Origin: a bacterium
GTDB taxonomy: Bacteria; Babelota; Babeliae; Babelales; UBA12409
Direction of reading: 5' to 3'
Assembly (NCBI GenBank): GCA_018660415.1
Contig: JABJKG010000006.1
Location: 78,448-142,447 of the forward strand
DNA: 64,000 bases
Part shown: positions 35,939 through 46,612 of the stretch, piece after piece
How positions within the stretch are numbered: position 1 is the stretch's first letter
How the letters are laid out: each line of letters starts with the position of its first letter
Program-made: the position numbers and the translations under genes
The notes under the pieces: generated by a model
Told to the model about the DNA's origin: nothing
Databases searched by the model: none
The model's input: the letters and a program-made list of their open reading frames with translations, nothing else

Positions 35939-35974
35939 GGGCGTTGGAGTTAATCCAGCGCCCTTTATCTTTGC
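35939..35974 (+). terminator. Probable terminator after the two secreted genes
   Basis: GGGCGTTGGA (35939-35948) pairs with TCCAGCGCCC (35954-35963) with one G-T wobble, followed by a short T-rich run TTTATCTTT. Confidence 0.6.
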
Positions 35975-35993
35975 TAATCTATTTTCTTAAACC

Positions 35994-37118
35994 CTACCTG
36001 AAAAAAGCCATTATTGAGCTGAATTGGATTCCCACCAGGCTCATGATGTCCTTGAGAGAGAGGACGACAAATAGGCCTAATACACTGAACCATGATACAT
36101 AGTGGATGGCAATACGTACTTTTTCAGGCAATGGGCGACGAATTATGGCCTCTATGGTGTTAAAGAGAATTTGTCCGCCATCGGTAATAGGAACAGGAAT
36201 CATGTTTAGGAAGGCCAAATTTATGCTTATAAAGGCTAGTAGGATGAGGAACATTTTATATCCCATGCGCGCGCCCATGATCATTTGAGCGATAATCATG
36301 ATTGGGCCAGCTATTTCACCCTGTGATTTGCGGCTCAGGATAGACTTAAATGAGCTTGCAACCTGAGCGAAGCATTTCCACATTTCATCCCAACCACGTC
36401 TAATACTTTGAAATAGTCCTTGTGGAGGGAGGGATTCCATGATAAACATAGCCCCAATTTGTCCTTTTTGGTTCAAGGGAACCGATATGACCTTTTCTTC
36501 TCCGTTGCGCTCTACGGTTAGCTTGACTGTTTGATCGGTATGAGCTCGGAGGAACTTGATAACGTCGTTCATAGTGTTGAGCTTAGTTTCGCTGTTTCCA
36601 GCAACAATTTTATCGGCTTTTTGTAGGCCAGCCTTGAATCCTGCTGATCCAGGCATAAACTCTGCGATAACGTTTGGCTGGGTGTATTTTGGGTTAATCA
36701 TAGGTGATTTTGGCATTCCGACTAGAAAGAGGAAGCTGAAAAAGACAAACCCGAGGATGAAATTGAAAAATATACCGCCAAGCATAACAATGAGTTTCTG
36801 CCAATAGGGCGTGTCAGAGAAGTATTTGCCAGGGATATTCATTTTGGCGATCATTTCAGGATCTTTTTCATCAGGGTCATGGGAGTCAATGATTTCAACA
36901 TAACCACCGAGTGGAAGTGCTGAAAGTTGGAAGGTTGTATCACCAATTTTTTTGGTTATTATACTGGGTCCCATTCCAATGGAAAAAGAGGGAGCTTTGA
37001 TGTTAAATAATTTTGCAAATAAAAAATGGCCGAATTCATGAAATCCAATCACAAATCCTATACCAAAAATACCCACCACTAAAAAAAATGCGCTTTGAAT
37101 AAGTGCTGTGCCAGCCAT
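35994..37118 (-). CDS. rseP: RseP-like site-2 metalloprotease
   Basis: A 374-residue membrane-embedded zinc protease that cleaves transmembrane segments of anti-sigma factors and residual signal peptides. HEFGH (27-31) supplies zinc ligands in the first helix. A PDZ domain lies at about 150-235 (FMPGSAGFKAGLQKADKIVAG), and the second motif NMIPVPITDGG near 306-316 provides the third ligand. Four hydrophobic helices total. It has AGGAG before the ATG. No sigma or anti-sigma gene is beside it. Confidence 0.93.
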   Translation of the reverse strand: MAGTALIQSAFFLVVGIFGIGFVIGFHEFGHFLFAKLFNIKAPSFSIGMGPSIITKKIGDTTFQLSALPLGGYVEIIDSHDPDEKDPEMIAKMNIPGKYFSDTPYWQKLIVMLGGIFFNFILGFVFFSFLFLVGMPKSPMINPKYTQPNVIAEFMPGSAGFKAGLQKADKIVAGNSETKLNTMNDVIKFLRAHTDQTVKLTVERNGEEKVISVPLNQKGQIGAMFIMESLPPQGLFQSIRRGWDEMWKCFAQVASSFKSILSRKSQGEIAGPIMIIAQMIMGARMGYKMFLILLAFISINLAFLNMIPVPITDGGQILFNTIEAIIRRPLPEKVRIAIHYVSWFSVLGLFVVLSLKDIMSLVGIQFSSIMAFFR

Positions 37119-37242
37119 GCATGCTCCTATTAGAATAAATAAACAATTGAATTTTACATCGAGGACTTAGAATACCATTCCTATTTAATAAAGTCCATTT
37201 CACACAAGTATTACCACATGTCGTTTTTTGTAGAATCATTAC

Positions 37243-37270
37243 TTGAAAAAAATACTAAAAAATGTACACT
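37243..37270 (+). promoter_or_regulatory. Candidate promoter for the rpsL operon
   Basis: TTGAAA (37243-37248) and TACACT (37265-37270) are 16 bases apart, leaving a leader of about 92 bases before rpsL. A perfect TATAAT also occurs at 37339-37344 but too close to the gene to be the main start. Assigned by eye. Confidence 0.35.
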
Positions 37271-37368
37271 ACTTATATACATCTATCGGAAAAGGCCTTT
37301 CAAATGTCATTTCTTATGTGTGAAAAAAATAATTATTATATAATGAATTAAAGAGGATTTGTTGCATT

Positions 37369-37740
37369 ATGCCTACAGTCAATCAGCTTATTCGCAGTAA
37401 AAGAAAGCGAACAAAAGAGAAGTCAAAGAGCGCTGCGCTTAAAGACTGTCCACAGGTGAGAGGGGTTTGTACCCGCGTATTCACAACAACACCTAAAAAG
37501 CCTAACTCAGCGTTACGTAAAGTTGCAAGAGTTAAGCTATCGAATGGCATGGAAGTAAGTGCATATATCCCTGGAGAAGGGCACAACTTACAAGAACACT
37601 CTGTGGTATTAATCCGTGGTGGTCGAGTAAAGGATTTGCCCGGTGTTAAGTACCACATTGTTCGTGGGGCACTTGATACAGCTGGAGTAGAAAATAGAAA
37701 ACAATCACGTTCATTATATGGCGCCAAGCGACCAAAATAA
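37369..37740 (+). CDS. rpsL: 30S ribosomal protein S12
   Basis: 123 residues, the usual length. S12 lies at the decoding centre and governs accuracy. The blocks [16 protein letters not shown] and [33 protein letters not shown] are intact. The Lys residues that mutate in streptomycin resistance appear in wild-type form (KKPNSA and the K at 87-88 region, RVKDL). AAGAGGA precedes the ATG; the same ribosome binding site context precedes rpsG. Confidence 0.98.
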   Translation: MPTVNQLIRSKRKRTKEKSKSAALKDCPQVRGVCTRVFTTTPKKPNSALRKVARVKLSNGMEVSAYIPGEGHNLQEHSVVLIRGGRVKDLPGVKYHIVRGALDTAGVENRKQSRSLYGAKRPK

Positions 37741-37769
37741 TAGAATTGCTTAAGAGGATTTAAAAGATT

Positions 37770-38252
37770 ATGCCTAGAAGAAAAAAGAGCAGTTTTACCA
37801 GAGATATCGGAGTTGATCTCGTTTATCAATCTGAAGTTGTGCAAAAATTGATCAATATGATCATGAAGCAGGGTAAAAAAACTACAGCTCAGCGTATTGT
37901 TTATGGTGCGCTCGATATTTTGTCCGAAAAAAACAAGGGTGATAAAAAGCAGGCGTTTGAAATGTTTGAACGTGCTTTTAGCCAAGTAGTACCTTCCGTT
38001 GAGGTTCGTCCTCGTCGTGTTGGTGGTAGTGTATACCAGATTCCTGTTGCGGTTCAGCCTGCGCGTGCTCGTGCATTGGCATTTAGATGGATTATTAAGG
38101 CTGCTTCACAGCGCCCTGCAAAGTCCATGGATCGTCGATTAGCTCAAGAGTTAATGGATGCAGCAGAAGGTCGTGGTGGTGCTATGAAGAGAAAAATGGA
38201 AGTGCATAAGATGGCAGAGTCCAACAGGGCTTTCTCCCATTATGCTTGGTAA
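37770..38252 (+). CDS. rpsG: 30S ribosomal protein S7
   Basis: 160 residues. S7 starts assembly of the 30S head and touches E-site tRNA. Conserved blocks: MPRRKKSS, KLINMIMKQGKKTTAQRIVYGAL, VEVRPRRVGGSVYQIPV, RALAFRWII and an H-K-MAESNRAFSHYAW end. It is 29 bases after rpsL with the same AAGAGGA ribosome binding site, and 12 bases before fusA. Confidence 0.98.
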   Translation: MPRRKKSSFTRDIGVDLVYQSEVVQKLINMIMKQGKKTTAQRIVYGALDILSEKNKGDKKQAFEMFERAFSQVVPSVEVRPRRVGGSVYQIPVAVQPARARALAFRWIIKAASQRPAKSMDRRLAQELMDAAEGRGGAMKRKMEVHKMAESNRAFSHYAW

Positions 38253-38264
38253 GGTGAAAAAGTT

Positions 38265-40331
38265 ATGAGTACGAAGTTAAATAATTACAGAAATATTGGT
38301 ATCGTTGCTCACATTGATGCGGGTAAAACAACCGTGACAGAACGTATTTTGTTCTATACAGGTGTTTCGCATAAGATCGGTGAGGTTCATGAGGGTGAAG
38401 CTGTCATGGATTGGATGGAACAGGAGCGTGAGCGTGGTATTACTATTACCTCTGCTGCGACTACTTGTTTCTGGGGCGATAAGCAAATTAATATTATTGA
38501 TACACCGGGTCACGTTGATTTTACTATTGAAGTAGGGCGCTCTTTGCGTGTTCTTGATGGTATGGTCGGCGTTTTTTGTGGTGTTGGTGGTGTTCAGCCG
38601 CAATCTGAGACTGTATGGCGTCAGGCTAACCGTTATAAGGTGCCTCGTGTGGCGTTTGTAAATAAGCTTGATCGTATTGGTGCTGATTACTTAAAAGTGA
38701 TCGAAGATATCAATACTAAGCTTAGGGGCAACGCTATTGCAATGCAGTTGCAGGTTGGAAAATCAGAAGAATTTACTGGGATCATTGATCTCGTATCCAT
38801 GAGAATGGCTACTTTTGAAAAAGGTGATAAAGGTTCTGAGGTTGATTGGGCTGACATTCCTGAAGAGTATAGAGCACAGGCAGAAGAGCACCGCACTCTA
38901 CTTGTAGAGAAGATTTGTGACTTTGATGACGAACTTGCTGAGAAGTATCTTGGCGGGGAAGAGATCAGTATTGACGAGCTTAAGCGTGGCATTCGTAAGG
39001 CTGTTCTTAGTTTAGAGCTTACTCCAGTTTTCTGTGGTACAGCGTTTAAGAACAAGGGTGTTCAGTTGTTGCTTGATGCAGTGTCTGATTACTTGCCATC
39101 CCCATTAGATGTTCCGCCAGTTGAGGGTGTAAATCCAAAGACTGATGCTGTAGAGCTTCGTAGTGCTGATAAAAATGAGCCGTTTAGTGCTTTAGCATTT
39201 AAAATTATGACAGATCCGTTTGTGGGTGTGTTGACCTTTATTCGAGTTTATTCGGGTGTTTTAAAAGCTGGTTCATATGTTCTTAATGTTCGAACTGGTG
39301 AAAAAGAGCGAGTAAGTCGTTTGGTTCAAATGCATGCTGATAAGCGTGAAGAAATTAAAGAAGTAAGTGCTGGTGATATTGCTGCTGCTGTTGGTATTAA
39401 AGACGTAGCAACTGGTGATTCATTGTGTGATGAAAAAGCGCCAGTAGCTCTTGAGTCTATTGATGTACCGCCTGCGGTTATTTCCTCATCAGTTGAGCCT
39501 AAGAACAAGGGTGAGTATGAAAAAATGGCCCTTGCTTTACGTAAAATGATGTTGGAAGATCCGTCTTTCCGATATTCATATGATAAAGAAACAGGACAAA
39601 CTGTTATTTCTGGTATGGGTGAGTTGCACTTAGAGGTGGTTGTAGATCGTCTTAAGCGCGAACAAAATGTTGACCTAGCCCAGGGTAAGATGCAGGTTGC
39701 TTATAAGGAAACTATACAAAAACCGGTTGATGTTGAAGCCAAGTACATTAAACAGTCTGGTGGTAGAGGTCAGTATGGTCACGTATGGATCAAGTTTGAG
39801 CCGCTCGAACGAGGAAAAGGGTTTGAGTTTGAAAATGCAGTAACGGGTGGATCGATTCCTAGAGAATTTATCGCACCGGTTGAAAAGGGTCTTCTTGCCT
39901 GTAAGGATAATGGCGTTATTGCTAACTATCCTATGGTGGATTTCAAGGCTGTTTTGCATGATGGTTCGTATCACGATGTTGACTCCTCGGAGGAAGCATT
40001 TAAAGCTGCTGCCCGTATGGCGTTTAGAAAGGGTATGCAGTTAGCTTCACCTGTGTTGCTGGAACCAGTAATGAAGGTTGAAGTGGAAACTCCAGAAGAG
40101 TATATGGGTGATGTTATGGGTGATTTAAACTCACGACGTGGCCGTATCCTAGGGATGGAGGCCAAAGGTGCAGCTCAGACTATTATGTCTGAAGTGCCTT
40201 TAGCAGAAATGGTTGGCTATGCCACTGACTTGCGTTCTATGACAAAAGGACGTGCAACTTACGCGATGGAGTTTGAATGCTATCGTGAAGTGCCTAAGCA
40301 AGTTCAAGAAGAAATAGCTGGTGAAAAGTAA
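38265..40331 (+). CDS. fusA: Elongation factor G
   Basis: A 688-residue translocase GTPase, normal length. P-loop AHIDAGKT (15-22), G2 [11 protein letters not shown]3 [10 protein letters not shown]4 NKLD, then domains II-V including GMGELHLEV and the domain IV loop with [10 protein letters not shown]. It moves tRNA and mRNA after peptide transfer and helps recycle ribosomes. AAGGTG precedes the ATG at 38265, linking it to rpsG. Confidence 0.98.
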   Translation: MSTKLNNYRNIGIVAHIDAGKTTVTERILFYTGVSHKIGEVHEGEAVMDWMEQERERGITITSAATTCFWGDKQINIIDTPGHVDFTIEVGRSLRVLDGMVGVFCGVGGVQPQSETVWRQANRYKVPRVAFVNKLDRIGADYLKVIEDINTKLRGNAIAMQLQVGKSEEFTGIIDLVSMRMATFEKGDKGSEVDWADIPEEYRAQAEEHRTLLVEKICDFDDELAEKYLGGEEISIDELKRGIRKAVLSLELTPVFCGTAFKNKGVQLLLDAVSDYLPSPLDVPPVEGVNPKTDAVELRSADKNEPFSALAFKIMTDPFVGVLTFIRVYSGVLKAGSYVLNVRTGEKERVSRLVQMHADKREEIKEVSAGDIAAAVGIKDVATGDSLCDEKAPVALESIDVPPAVISSSVEPKNKGEYEKMALALRKMMLEDPSFRYSYDKETGQTVISGMGELHLEVVVDRLKREQNVDLAQGKMQVAYKETIQKPVDVEAKYIKQSGGRGQYGHVWIKFEPLERGKGFEFENAVTGGSIPREFIAPVEKGLLACKDNGVIANYPMVDFKAVLHDGSYHDVDSSEEAFKAAARMAFRKGMQLASPVLLEPVMKVEVETPEEYMGDVMGDLNSRRGRILGMEAKGAAQTIMSEVPLAEMVGYATDLRSMTKGRATYAMEFECYREVPKQVQEEIAGEK

Positions 40332-40372
40332 ATTGTTAAATTTAATATAAATTTTTGCAGGAGTAAAATATT

Positions 40373-41563
40373 ATGGCAAAAGATGTATTTGAGCGTAAAA
40401 AGCCCCACGTAAATATTGGAACTATTGGTCACGTTGATCATGGTAAAACAACATTGACTGCGGCTATTACCAAGCGTCAAGCTGATAAGGGCTTGGCAAA
40501 CTTTAAAGATTTTGGTTCAATCGATAACGCACCAGAAGAAAGAGAACGTGGTATTACTATCGCGACTTCTCACGTTGAGTATGAAACACCAAATCGTCAC
40601 TATGCACACGTTGATTGTCCGGGTCACGCTGATTATGTTAAAAACATGATTACTGGTGCGGCACAAATGGATGGTGCTATTTTAGTTGTATCTGCAGCTG
40701 ATGGTGCTATGCCTCAAACTCGTGAGCACTTGCTCTTGGCTAAGAACGTGAACGTTCCTAAGATCGTTGTTTTCCTTAACAAAGTTGACATGGTTGACGA
40801 TGAGGAAATGGTAGAAATGGTTGAGGAAGAATTACGTGAATTGATCAGCAAGTATGGCTTTGATGGGGAAAATGTACCTGTTATTAAGGGTTCAGCTCTT
40901 AAGTCACTTGAAGGTGATGATTCAGATCTAGGTGGTGGTGCTATTGATAAGCTTATGGAAGCTGTTGATACATACATTCCTGAGCCAGATCGTGATAAGG
41001 ATAAGCCTTTCATGATGGCTGTTGAAGGTGTTTTCTCAATTCCTGGTCGTGGTACAGTTGCTACAGGTAGAATTGAACGTGGTGTTGTTAATGTTGGTGA
41101 CGAATGTCAAATTATGGGATTCGGTAAAGATCTAACCACAACTGTTACTGGTGTAGAAATGTTTAACAAAACATTGAACACTGGTGAAGCTGGTGATAAC
41201 GTTGGTCTTCTTTTACGTGGTGTAAAGAAAGAAGAAATCGAACGTGGTATGGTTATCTGTAAAAAAGGTTCCATGAAGCTTCATACTAAGTTCAAGTGCC
41301 AAGCATACATCTTGAATAAAGATGAAGGTGGACGTCATAGCCCATTCTTTACTGGTTACCGTCCTCAGTTTTATATCAGAACTACTGACGTTACTGGTGT
41401 TGTAAGCTTGCCTGAAGGGCGTGAAATGGTTATGCCTGGTGATGATTCAGAATTCAGTGTTGAGTTGATTGCTCCAGTTGCTATTGAAAAAGACATGCGC
41501 TTCACTATTCGTGAAGGTGGTCGTACTGTTGGATCCGGAATTGTTACTGAACTTACAGATTAG
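40373..41563 (+). CDS. tuf: Elongation factor Tu
   Basis: A 396-residue GTPase that brings aminoacyl-tRNA to the ribosome. P-loop GHVDHGKT (19-26), G2 RGITI, G3 DCPGHADY, G4 NKVD, and domains II/III with [15 protein letters not shown] and the RTTDVTG region. It is the third gene of the str-type order rpsL-rpsG-fusA-tuf. AGGAG precedes the ATG at 40373. A single copy is seen here; a second copy cannot be excluded outside the window. Confidence 0.98.
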   Translation: MAKDVFERKKPHVNIGTIGHVDHGKTTLTAAITKRQADKGLANFKDFGSIDNAPEERERGITIATSHVEYETPNRHYAHVDCPGHADYVKNMITGAAQMDGAILVVSAADGAMPQTREHLLLAKNVNVPKIVVFLNKVDMVDDEEMVEMVEEELRELISKYGFDGENVPVIKGSALKSLEGDDSDLGGGAIDKLMEAVDTYIPEPDRDKDKPFMMAVEGVFSIPGRGTVATGRIERGVVNVGDECQIMGFGKDLTTTVTGVEMFNKTLNTGEAGDNVGLLLRGVKKEEIERGMVICKKGSMKLHTKFKCQAYILNKDEGGRHSPFFTGYRPQFYIRTTDVTGVVSLPEGREMVMPGDDSEFSVELIAPVAIEKDMRFTIREGGRTVGSGIVTELTD

Positions 41564-41574
41564 GTTTTAGATAA

Positions 41575-41880
41575 ATGAAAAAACAAAGAATTAGATTAAC
41601 ACTAAAATCATACGACCATCAATTACTTGATAAGGCTGTAAAGCAAATAGTTTTAACGGTTCGACGAACAGGTTCCCCTATGGTGGGACCTGTTCCGATG
41701 CCGAACAAAAAAAGATGCTTCACGGTTTTACGATCTCCTCACGTTGACAAAAAATCACGCGAGCAGTTTGAAATTGTGGCTCATAGACGTATATTAGATA
41801 TTCTTTCACCTTCGGATCAAACCATGGATGCGTTAATGAAGTTGAATATTTCATCTGGTGTTGATGTAGAGATTCGTTAG
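41575..41880 (+). CDS. rpsJ: 30S ribosomal protein S10
   Basis: 101 residues. The blocks [51 protein letters not shown] and HRRILDI are typical. S10 sits in the 30S head and also acts in NusB antitermination complexes. It begins the S10 gene cluster, only 11 bases after tuf, with no obvious new promoter or S10 leader, so the whole block is probably transcribed from rpsL. Confidence 0.97.
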   Translation: MKKQRIRLTLKSYDHQLLDKAVKQIVLTVRRTGSPMVGPVPMPNKKRCFTVLRSPHVDKKSREQFEIVAHRRILDILSPSDQTMDALMKLNISSGVDVEIR

Positions 41881-41892
41881 AAAGGGTTATAA

Positions 41893-42519
41893 ATGGTTAG
41901 CGGTCTTTGGGGTAGAAAAATAGGAATGACTCAAATCTTTCAAGATGACCAAACGGTTATTCCTGTTACTGTTATAGACGCATCAAGCTGGATTATTACG
42001 CAAATCAAGACTGATGAGCGTGATGATTATAGTGCAGTGCAAATTGGCCAAGTTCGTAAAAAATATGCGAACGAAGCATTTGATATTTCTTGGATTAAAG
42101 CTCTGAGAAAATATTTTATTGAAGTTAAAGAAGTTAAAGTGTCAGACGAAAGTCTTGCGACATTAAAAGTTGGCCAACAAGTTGAGTTTCATAATGACTT
42201 AGCAGAAGGTACAACGGTTAATATCTTCGGAACAACTATTGGTAAAGGTTTTGCCGGTGTTGTGAAACGATACAACTTTGGAGGTGGACGAAAAACTCAC
42301 GGTTCGACTTTTCACCGTGCACCGGGTTCAATTGGTTTTATGGCTACACAGGGTCGTGTTATTAAGGGCAAAAAAATGCCTGGACAAATGGGATCTAAAA
42401 AACGAGTTGTGAAAAACCTTGAAATTATTAAGGTTGATCCTAACGCGCAAGTTATTTTAGTAAAAGGATCAGTGCCAGGCAAGGCAGGATCGTTAGTATA
42501 TCTGCAAAAGAATGGATAG
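41893..42519 (+). CDS. rplC: 50S ribosomal protein L3
   Basis: 208 residues. The start WGRKIGMTQIFQ and the central loop FGGGRKTHGSTFHRAPGSIG, which reaches toward the peptidyl transferase centre, identify L3; the end KGSVPGKAGSLVYL is also standard. L3 is an early binder to 23S rRNA. AAAGGG precedes the ATG. Confidence 0.97.
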   Translation: MVSGLWGRKIGMTQIFQDDQTVIPVTVIDASSWIITQIKTDERDDYSAVQIGQVRKKYANEAFDISWIKALRKYFIEVKEVKVSDESLATLKVGQQVEFHNDLAEGTTVNIFGTTIGKGFAGVVKRYNFGGGRKTHGSTFHRAPGSIGFMATQGRVIKGKKMPGQMGSKKRVVKNLEIIKVDPNAQVILVKGSVPGKAGSLVYLQKNG

Positions 42520-42522
42520 AAT

Positions 42523-43188
42523 ATGATTGAACAGAAAACAAATAAAAAGGCTTCTGAGAAGCCGACAGTAGGAAAAGACCTTACGGTTATTTCTGCTGAC
42601 GGTGCTGGATTTGTTGCTCACGAATGTGAAGTAAATCCTGCAAAGTTTTCTCAGTATGTACGAACATTATTGTTCAATTGGCGACAAGGGACAGTGGGTG
42701 TCAAGGGACGTTCAGATGTTAACCTTTCAAACAAAAAGCCATGGAAGCAAAAAGGTACTGGTAATGCGCGAGCAGGGTCAGCACGTTCTCCTATTTGGCG
42801 TGGTGGTGGTGTGACTTTTGGTCCACAAGCACGTGTTAGAAAGCTTTCAGTTCCTAAAGCGCTTAGAAAACGCGTTTTAAGTCAATTGTTTGGTCAGTTG
42901 TTGGATAACAATTGTGTAACAAGTTTAGATTGGAAATTTGATTCAGAAATTCCAAAAACAGCATTAGCAAATCGTATGTTGAAAGAACAGAATTTGTATA
43001 ATTCAAAGGTTCTGTTACTTGTTTCAAACGGTGATATTTTGATGCAACGTTCATTTGCTAACTTGGCCAATGTAAGAATTGTATTATTTGATCAAGTCAA
43101 TGCTTTCGATTTAGCACACACTGAAAAAGTTGTTGTGTTTGAGAAAGATATGGACGCATTTAAAGAAATGGTAGCGCGATGGAATTAA
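42523..43188 (+). CDS. rplD: 50S ribosomal protein L4
   Basis: 221 residues. The exit-tunnel loop is clear: [41 protein letters not shown] charged N-terminal extension of about 15 residues precedes the conserved fold. L4 lines the tunnel with L22 and in some bacteria represses the S10 operon. The start at 42523 has only a weak ribosome binding site, 3 bases after rplC, so it is probably coupled. It overlaps rplW by 10 bases. Confidence 0.96.
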   Translation: MIEQKTNKKASEKPTVGKDLTVISADGAGFVAHECEVNPAKFSQYVRTLLFNWRQGTVGVKGRSDVNLSNKKPWKQKGTGNARAGSARSPIWRGGGVTFGPQARVRKLSVPKALRKRVLSQLFGQLLDNNCVTSLDWKFDSEIPKTALANRMLKEQNLYNSKVLLLVSNGDILMQRSFANLANVRIVLFDQVNAFDLAHTEKVVVFEKDMDAFKEMVARWN

Positions 43189-43517
43189 GTATATACGATA
43201 TTATTATGGGACCTGTTCTCAGTGAAGATGCTCACAAAAAGAACAGAGTTTTAGGACAACTTGTTTTGCAAGTCCATCCAAAAGCTACTAAGCCTCGTAT
43301 TAAAGAAGCCATGAAAAAGCTATTCGACGTTGAAGTTGAAACAGTGCGAACCTATGTTCGTCCTGGTAAACGTAAGCGTATTGGTAAATCACGTCTTTTT
43401 ACTGATGGTAGCGATGAGAAGAGAGCAAATATTACTTTGAAAGAAGGATATTCTCTTGATTTATTTGGAACACAAGAGGCTGTAGCTGCTGAGAAAGCTG
43501 CAAAAGAGAATAAATAG
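43179..43517 (+). CDS. rplW: 50S ribosomal protein L23
   Basis: 112 residues. Conserved features are the start [33 protein letters not shown] and the late Lys-rich strand. L23 sits at the tunnel exit and docks SRP (Ffh) and trigger factor. It starts inside the end of rplD (10-base overlap). The C-terminal tail ([12 protein letters not shown]) is extra relative to many L23 proteins. Confidence 0.94.
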   Translation: MELSIYDIIMGPVLSEDAHKKNRVLGQLVLQVHPKATKPRIKEAMKKLFDVEVETVRTYVRPGKRKRIGKSRLFTDGSDEKRANITLKEGYSLDLFGTQEAVAAEKAAKENK

Positions 43518-43553
43518 TTAATTAATTAAGCTAGAATTAGAGGCGATTAACAA

Positions 43554-44372
43554 ATGGCAATTATAACAAGGAAACCACGAAATGCTTCGTTACGTTTCCA
43601 GACATATTTATCTACGGATGAATTAACAAAGAAAAAGCCTGAGAAGAGCTTAACAGTTGGATTGAAAAGAAAAGCTGGTAGAAATGCTTATGGGCGGATT
43701 ACTGTACGTCACCGTGGTGGTGGTGCAGCCCGTCTGTATCGTATTATCGACTTTAGACGAAGCGTCAAAGATGTTCCTGGTAAAGTGACAGCAATTGAAT
43801 ATGATCCAAATAGAAATGTACCTATTGCTTTAATAGTTTACAAAACTGGTGTAAAGAGGTATATTTTATTACCAGAGGGTTTGAAGGTTGGCAGCGAAGT
43901 TCTAGCATCAGTTGATGCAGAGGCTACAGTTGGTTGCGCCTTGCCGTTGAGAAAGATTCCTGTTGGTTTTACTGTGCATAATGTAGAGTTGCTTCCAGGT
44001 GCAGGTGGGAAATTCGCACGAAGTGCGGGTTCATCAGTGAAATTCCTTGCTAAGACAGATAAGTATGCTACTTTGCGTATGCCTTCAGGGGAAATGCGTA
44101 ATGTTTTACTGGATTGTTGGGCTACCGTTGGTACATTGAGCAATGCAGAGTATAAAAACATTGTAATTGGTAAGGCTGGAAGAACCAGACACATGGGATT
44201 CCGACCGACTGTTCGTGGTATGGCTATGAACCCTGTTGATCACCCACATGGTGGTGGTGAAGGGCGTTCTAAGTCTGGACAGCACCCTGTATCCCCTTGG
44301 GGTAAAGGTGCTAAGGGTTCAAGGACAAAACGTCGCAAGAATCCTTTAGTATTAAAGAGAAGAAAAAAATAA
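43554..44372 (+). CDS. rplB: 50S ribosomal protein L2
   Basis: 272 residues, usual length. Blocks: KRKAGRNAYGRITVRHRGGGAARLYR, the DPNRNVPIALIVY strand, and VRGMAMNPVDHPHGGGEGRS containing the His essential for peptidyl transferase centre assembly. L2 supports subunit joining. AGAGGCG precedes the ATG. Confidence 0.98.
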   Translation: MAIITRKPRNASLRFQTYLSTDELTKKKPEKSLTVGLKRKAGRNAYGRITVRHRGGGAARLYRIIDFRRSVKDVPGKVTAIEYDPNRNVPIALIVYKTGVKRYILLPEGLKVGSEVLASVDAEATVGCALPLRKIPVGFTVHNVELLPGAGGKFARSAGSSVKFLAKTDKYATLRMPSGEMRNVLLDCWATVGTLSNAEYKNIVIGKAGRTRHMGFRPTVRGMAMNPVDHPHGGGEGRSKSGQHPVSPWGKGAKGSRTKRRKNPLVLKRRKK

Positions 44373-44414
44373 CTAGGAAATAGCGTTATAATAGCTAAGT
44401 AAGGTTTTATAATA

Positions 44415-44699
44415 ATGGCAAGATCATCAAAGAAGGGTCCTTTTGTAGATGCTTCGTTAATGAAGAAAATTGTTAGTGCAAAGAAAGAGAGTAAGCCACA
44501 GGCTATCAAGACTTGGTCTCGGCGCAGTATGATTCTCCCAGAATTTGTTGGGTTAACAATCGCTGTCCATAATGGTCGTAAGTTTGTGTCAGTCTTTGTT
44601 TCGGAAAATATGGTAGGACACTACCTTGGTGAATTTGCGCCTACGAGAACATTTAAAATGCACAGTGGACAACGTCAATCAGCTGGAGCGAGAGGTTAA
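44415..44699 (+). CDS. rpsS: 30S ribosomal protein S19
   Basis: 94 residues. [17 protein letters not shown] at the start and [27 protein letters not shown] are standard. S19 is in the 30S head near the tRNA acceptor region, paired with S13. It follows rplB by 42 bases and precedes rplV by 3, with TAAGG before the ATG. Confidence 0.97.
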   Translation: MARSSKKGPFVDASLMKKIVSAKKESKPQAIKTWSRRSMILPEFVGLTIAVHNGRKFVSVFVSENMVGHYLGEFAPTRTFKMHSGQRQSAGARG

Positions 44700-44702
44700 T
44701 CT

Positions 44703-45044
44703 ATGGAAGAATATAATGCAAAGGCACGATATATCCGTGTATCCCCTTATAAAATGCGTCCAGTAGTTGACGTGATCAGAGGGAAAGATGTTGGATATGC
44801 CCTCAATTGGCTGTCTGTACAGGCGCTTAAAAAGGTAGTACCTCTGAAAAAGGTTTTAGAGTCTGCGATTGCAAATGCGCAAGATAGAGCAGATCTTAAT
44901 AAATCTGACTTAAGAATTAAAGATATCCGTGTGGATCAAGGTCCTGTATTTAAGTATTTTAAACCTGGTTCAATGGGACGTGCCAAGGTTCAACGCAAAA
45001 GACTTTGCCATATTAGCATAACCCTAACAAAGAAAGAGGTTTAG
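44703..45044 (+). CDS. rplV: 50S ribosomal protein L22
   Basis: 113 residues. The YIRVSPYKMRPVVDVIRGK start and the C-terminal tunnel hairpin (GRAKVQRKRLCHISI) identify L22, which lines the exit tunnel opposite L4. GAGAGG precedes the ATG. The next gene begins one base after its stop. Confidence 0.97.
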   Translation: MEEYNAKARYIRVSPYKMRPVVDVIRGKDVGYALNWLSVQALKKVVPLKKVLESAIANAQDRADLNKSDLRIKDIRVDQGPVFKYFKPGSMGRAKVQRKRLCHISITLTKKEV

Positions 45045-45045
45045 T

Positions 45046-45684
45046 GTGGGACAAAAAGTAAATCCAATTGGCTTTAGAGTTGGTGTATATCGTCCATGGA
45101 ACGCTCGATGGTTTGCTCGAGGATCTTATGGCGACCAGTTACTGCAAGATCAAAAAATCAGAGAATATTTGAAAAAAACTCTTGATAGTGCAGAAGTTGG
45201 CAACGTTGAGATTGAAAAGCCTGGTGGCGATAGCGTTAAAGTTATCATCCATACAGCTAGAGCGGGTATTGTTATTGGTAAAAAAGGCCAAGAAATTGAC
45301 CGTTTGCGCAATGATTTGGCTAGAATCCTTAAAGTGCCTAGCGTAGAGATTTCCGTGCAGGAGATTAAGTCTCCTGAGCTGACAGCTCAATTGGTTGCAA
45401 AGAACATTGCTTCACAGATTGAACGTCGTGGTAATTATAAGAAAATCATGAAAAAAGCTATGGCATCTACAATGCGTGCTGGTGCTCAAGGTGTTAAGAT
45501 TTGTATCGCTGGTAGACTTGGCGGTGCAGAAATTGCACGGAGCGAGTGGGGACGTGCTGGTTCAGTTCCTCTTCATACCTTGCGATATGATATTGATTAT
45601 GCCCTGGTGACTGCAATGACTACTTATGGTATAATAGGTATTAAAGTATGGATTTGCAGAGGCGAATATCAACTTAAGAAATAA
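45046..45684 (+). CDS. rpsC: 30S ribosomal protein S3
   Basis: 212 residues with a GTG start after [25 protein letters not shown], the KH domain with [12 protein letters not shown], and the C-terminal [13 protein letters not shown] and [15 protein letters not shown] are all present. S3 shapes the mRNA entry channel and has helicase activity with S4 and S5. The adjacent S4 in this genome has an unusual N terminus (see rpsD). Confidence 0.97.
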   Translation: MGQKVNPIGFRVGVYRPWNARWFARGSYGDQLLQDQKIREYLKKTLDSAEVGNVEIEKPGGDSVKVIIHTARAGIVIGKKGQEIDRLRNDLARILKVPSVEISVQEIKSPELTAQLVAKNIASQIERRGNYKKIMKKAMASTMRAGAQGVKICIAGRLGGAEIARSEWGRAGSVPLHTLRYDIDYALVTAMTTYGIIGIKVWICRGEYQLKK

Positions 45685-45704
45685 GAATTGAAGGAATTAC
45701 AGAT

Positions 45705-46121
45705 ATGTTGATGCCCAAAAAAGTTAAATTTAGAAAAGTACAGCGCGGTACGATGAAGGGACTTGCCAAAGGTGGTCGAGAGATTCTTTATGGTACATAT
45801 GCCTTACAAGCTGTAGAGCCTGCATGGGTTTCTGCGGCACAGATCGAAGCTATACGTGTTACGGTTAACCGTCGGTTAAAAAAGGTTGGAAAATTGTTCT
45901 TACGAATATTTCCAGACAAGCCGATTACAAAGAAGCCTGCAGAAACACGCATGGGTAAGGGTAAGGGAGCTCCAGAGTTCTGGGTTTCAGTCGTAAAGCG
46001 TGAAAGAATAATTATTGAGATTGAAGGACTTCCTGAAGAGGAAGCAAAGAAGGTCTTGAAGTTGGCAAGCTATAAGCTTCCTCTCAAAACTAGATTTGTA
46101 AAAAGGCAACAAGCGATATGA
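45705..46121 (+). CDS. rplP: 50S ribosomal protein L16
   Basis: 138 residues. [24 protein letters not shown], then [36 protein letters not shown], is the L16 signature. L16 is needed for peptidyl transferase activity and tRNA accommodation. AAGGAA precedes the ATG. It overlaps rpmC through an ATGA (46118-46121). Confidence 0.97.
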   Translation: MLMPKKVKFRKVQRGTMKGLAKGGREILYGTYALQAVEPAWVSAAQIEAIRVTVNRRLKKVGKLFLRIFPDKPITKKPAETRMGKGKGAPEFWVSVVKRERIIIEIEGLPEEEAKKVLKLASYKLPLKTRFVKRQQAI

Positions 46122-46336
46122 ATAAAGAATCAAAAGGTTTAAGAGACCTTACTATACAAGAGCTTCATGATAAAGCAGAAGGTTTGCGCCGAGAATTATT
46201 TAGCTTAAGGCTTCAAGGTCGAACATCTCATGTGAAGGACAACTCTCAGTATAACAAGTTGCGTAAGGGAATTGCGCGAGTATTGACCATTAAGACTGAG
46301 AAAGAAGCAACTGAAGGGGCAAATAGTGACAAGTAA
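46118..46336 (+). CDS. rpmC: 50S ribosomal protein L29
   Basis: 72 residues, a little longer than the usual 60-65. The [51 protein letters not shown] pattern is the helical hairpin of L29, next to the tunnel exit and L23. Coupled to rplP by ATGA and overlapping rpsQ by 11 bases at its charged tail. Confidence 0.95.
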   Translation: MNKESKGLRDLTIQELHDKAEGLRRELFSLRLQGRTSHVKDNSQYNKLRKGIARVLTIKTEKEATEGANSDK

Positions 46337-46589
46337 TAAAAAACGTCTTTTGAGTGGAAAAGTAGTTTCTGATAAGATGGATAAGAGCATTGTTGTTTCT
46401 ATTGAGCGATCAAAGAAGCACCCTGTGACTAACAAAATTATTAGAACTCATAAGAAATATAAAGTACATGATGAGAAGAGTGAAGCTAAATGTGGCGATA
46501 TTGTAGAGGTTTACGCTGGCCGTCCATTATCAAAGCAAAAGTTTATGTACTTGCATAAAATTGTAAATAAAAACGCGCTTAATAAATAG
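46326..46589 (+). CDS. rpsQ: 30S ribosomal protein S17
   Basis: 87 residues with a GTG start preceded by AAGGGG (46314-46319). The OB-fold blocks [48 protein letters not shown] and RPLSKQK are typical. S17 binds 16S rRNA early in assembly. Overlap with rpmC is 11 bases. Confidence 0.96.
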   Translation: MTSNKKRLLSGKVVSDKMDKSIVVSIERSKKHPVTNKIIRTHKKYKVHDEKSEAKCGDIVEVYAGRPLSKQKFMYLHKIVNKNALNK

Positions 46590-46612
46590 CTGTTAAATTA
46601 GGATATAGAACG

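Noticed and set aside
37339..37344. Perfect TATAAT just upstream of rpsL
   Set aside because: No -35 at proper spacing, and transcription would start on the ribosome binding site.
37383..37985. A 200-residue open frame on the minus strand across rpsL and rpsG
   Set aside because: It is an antisense shadow of two well-conserved ribosomal genes, with no ribosome binding site and no recognisable protein pattern.
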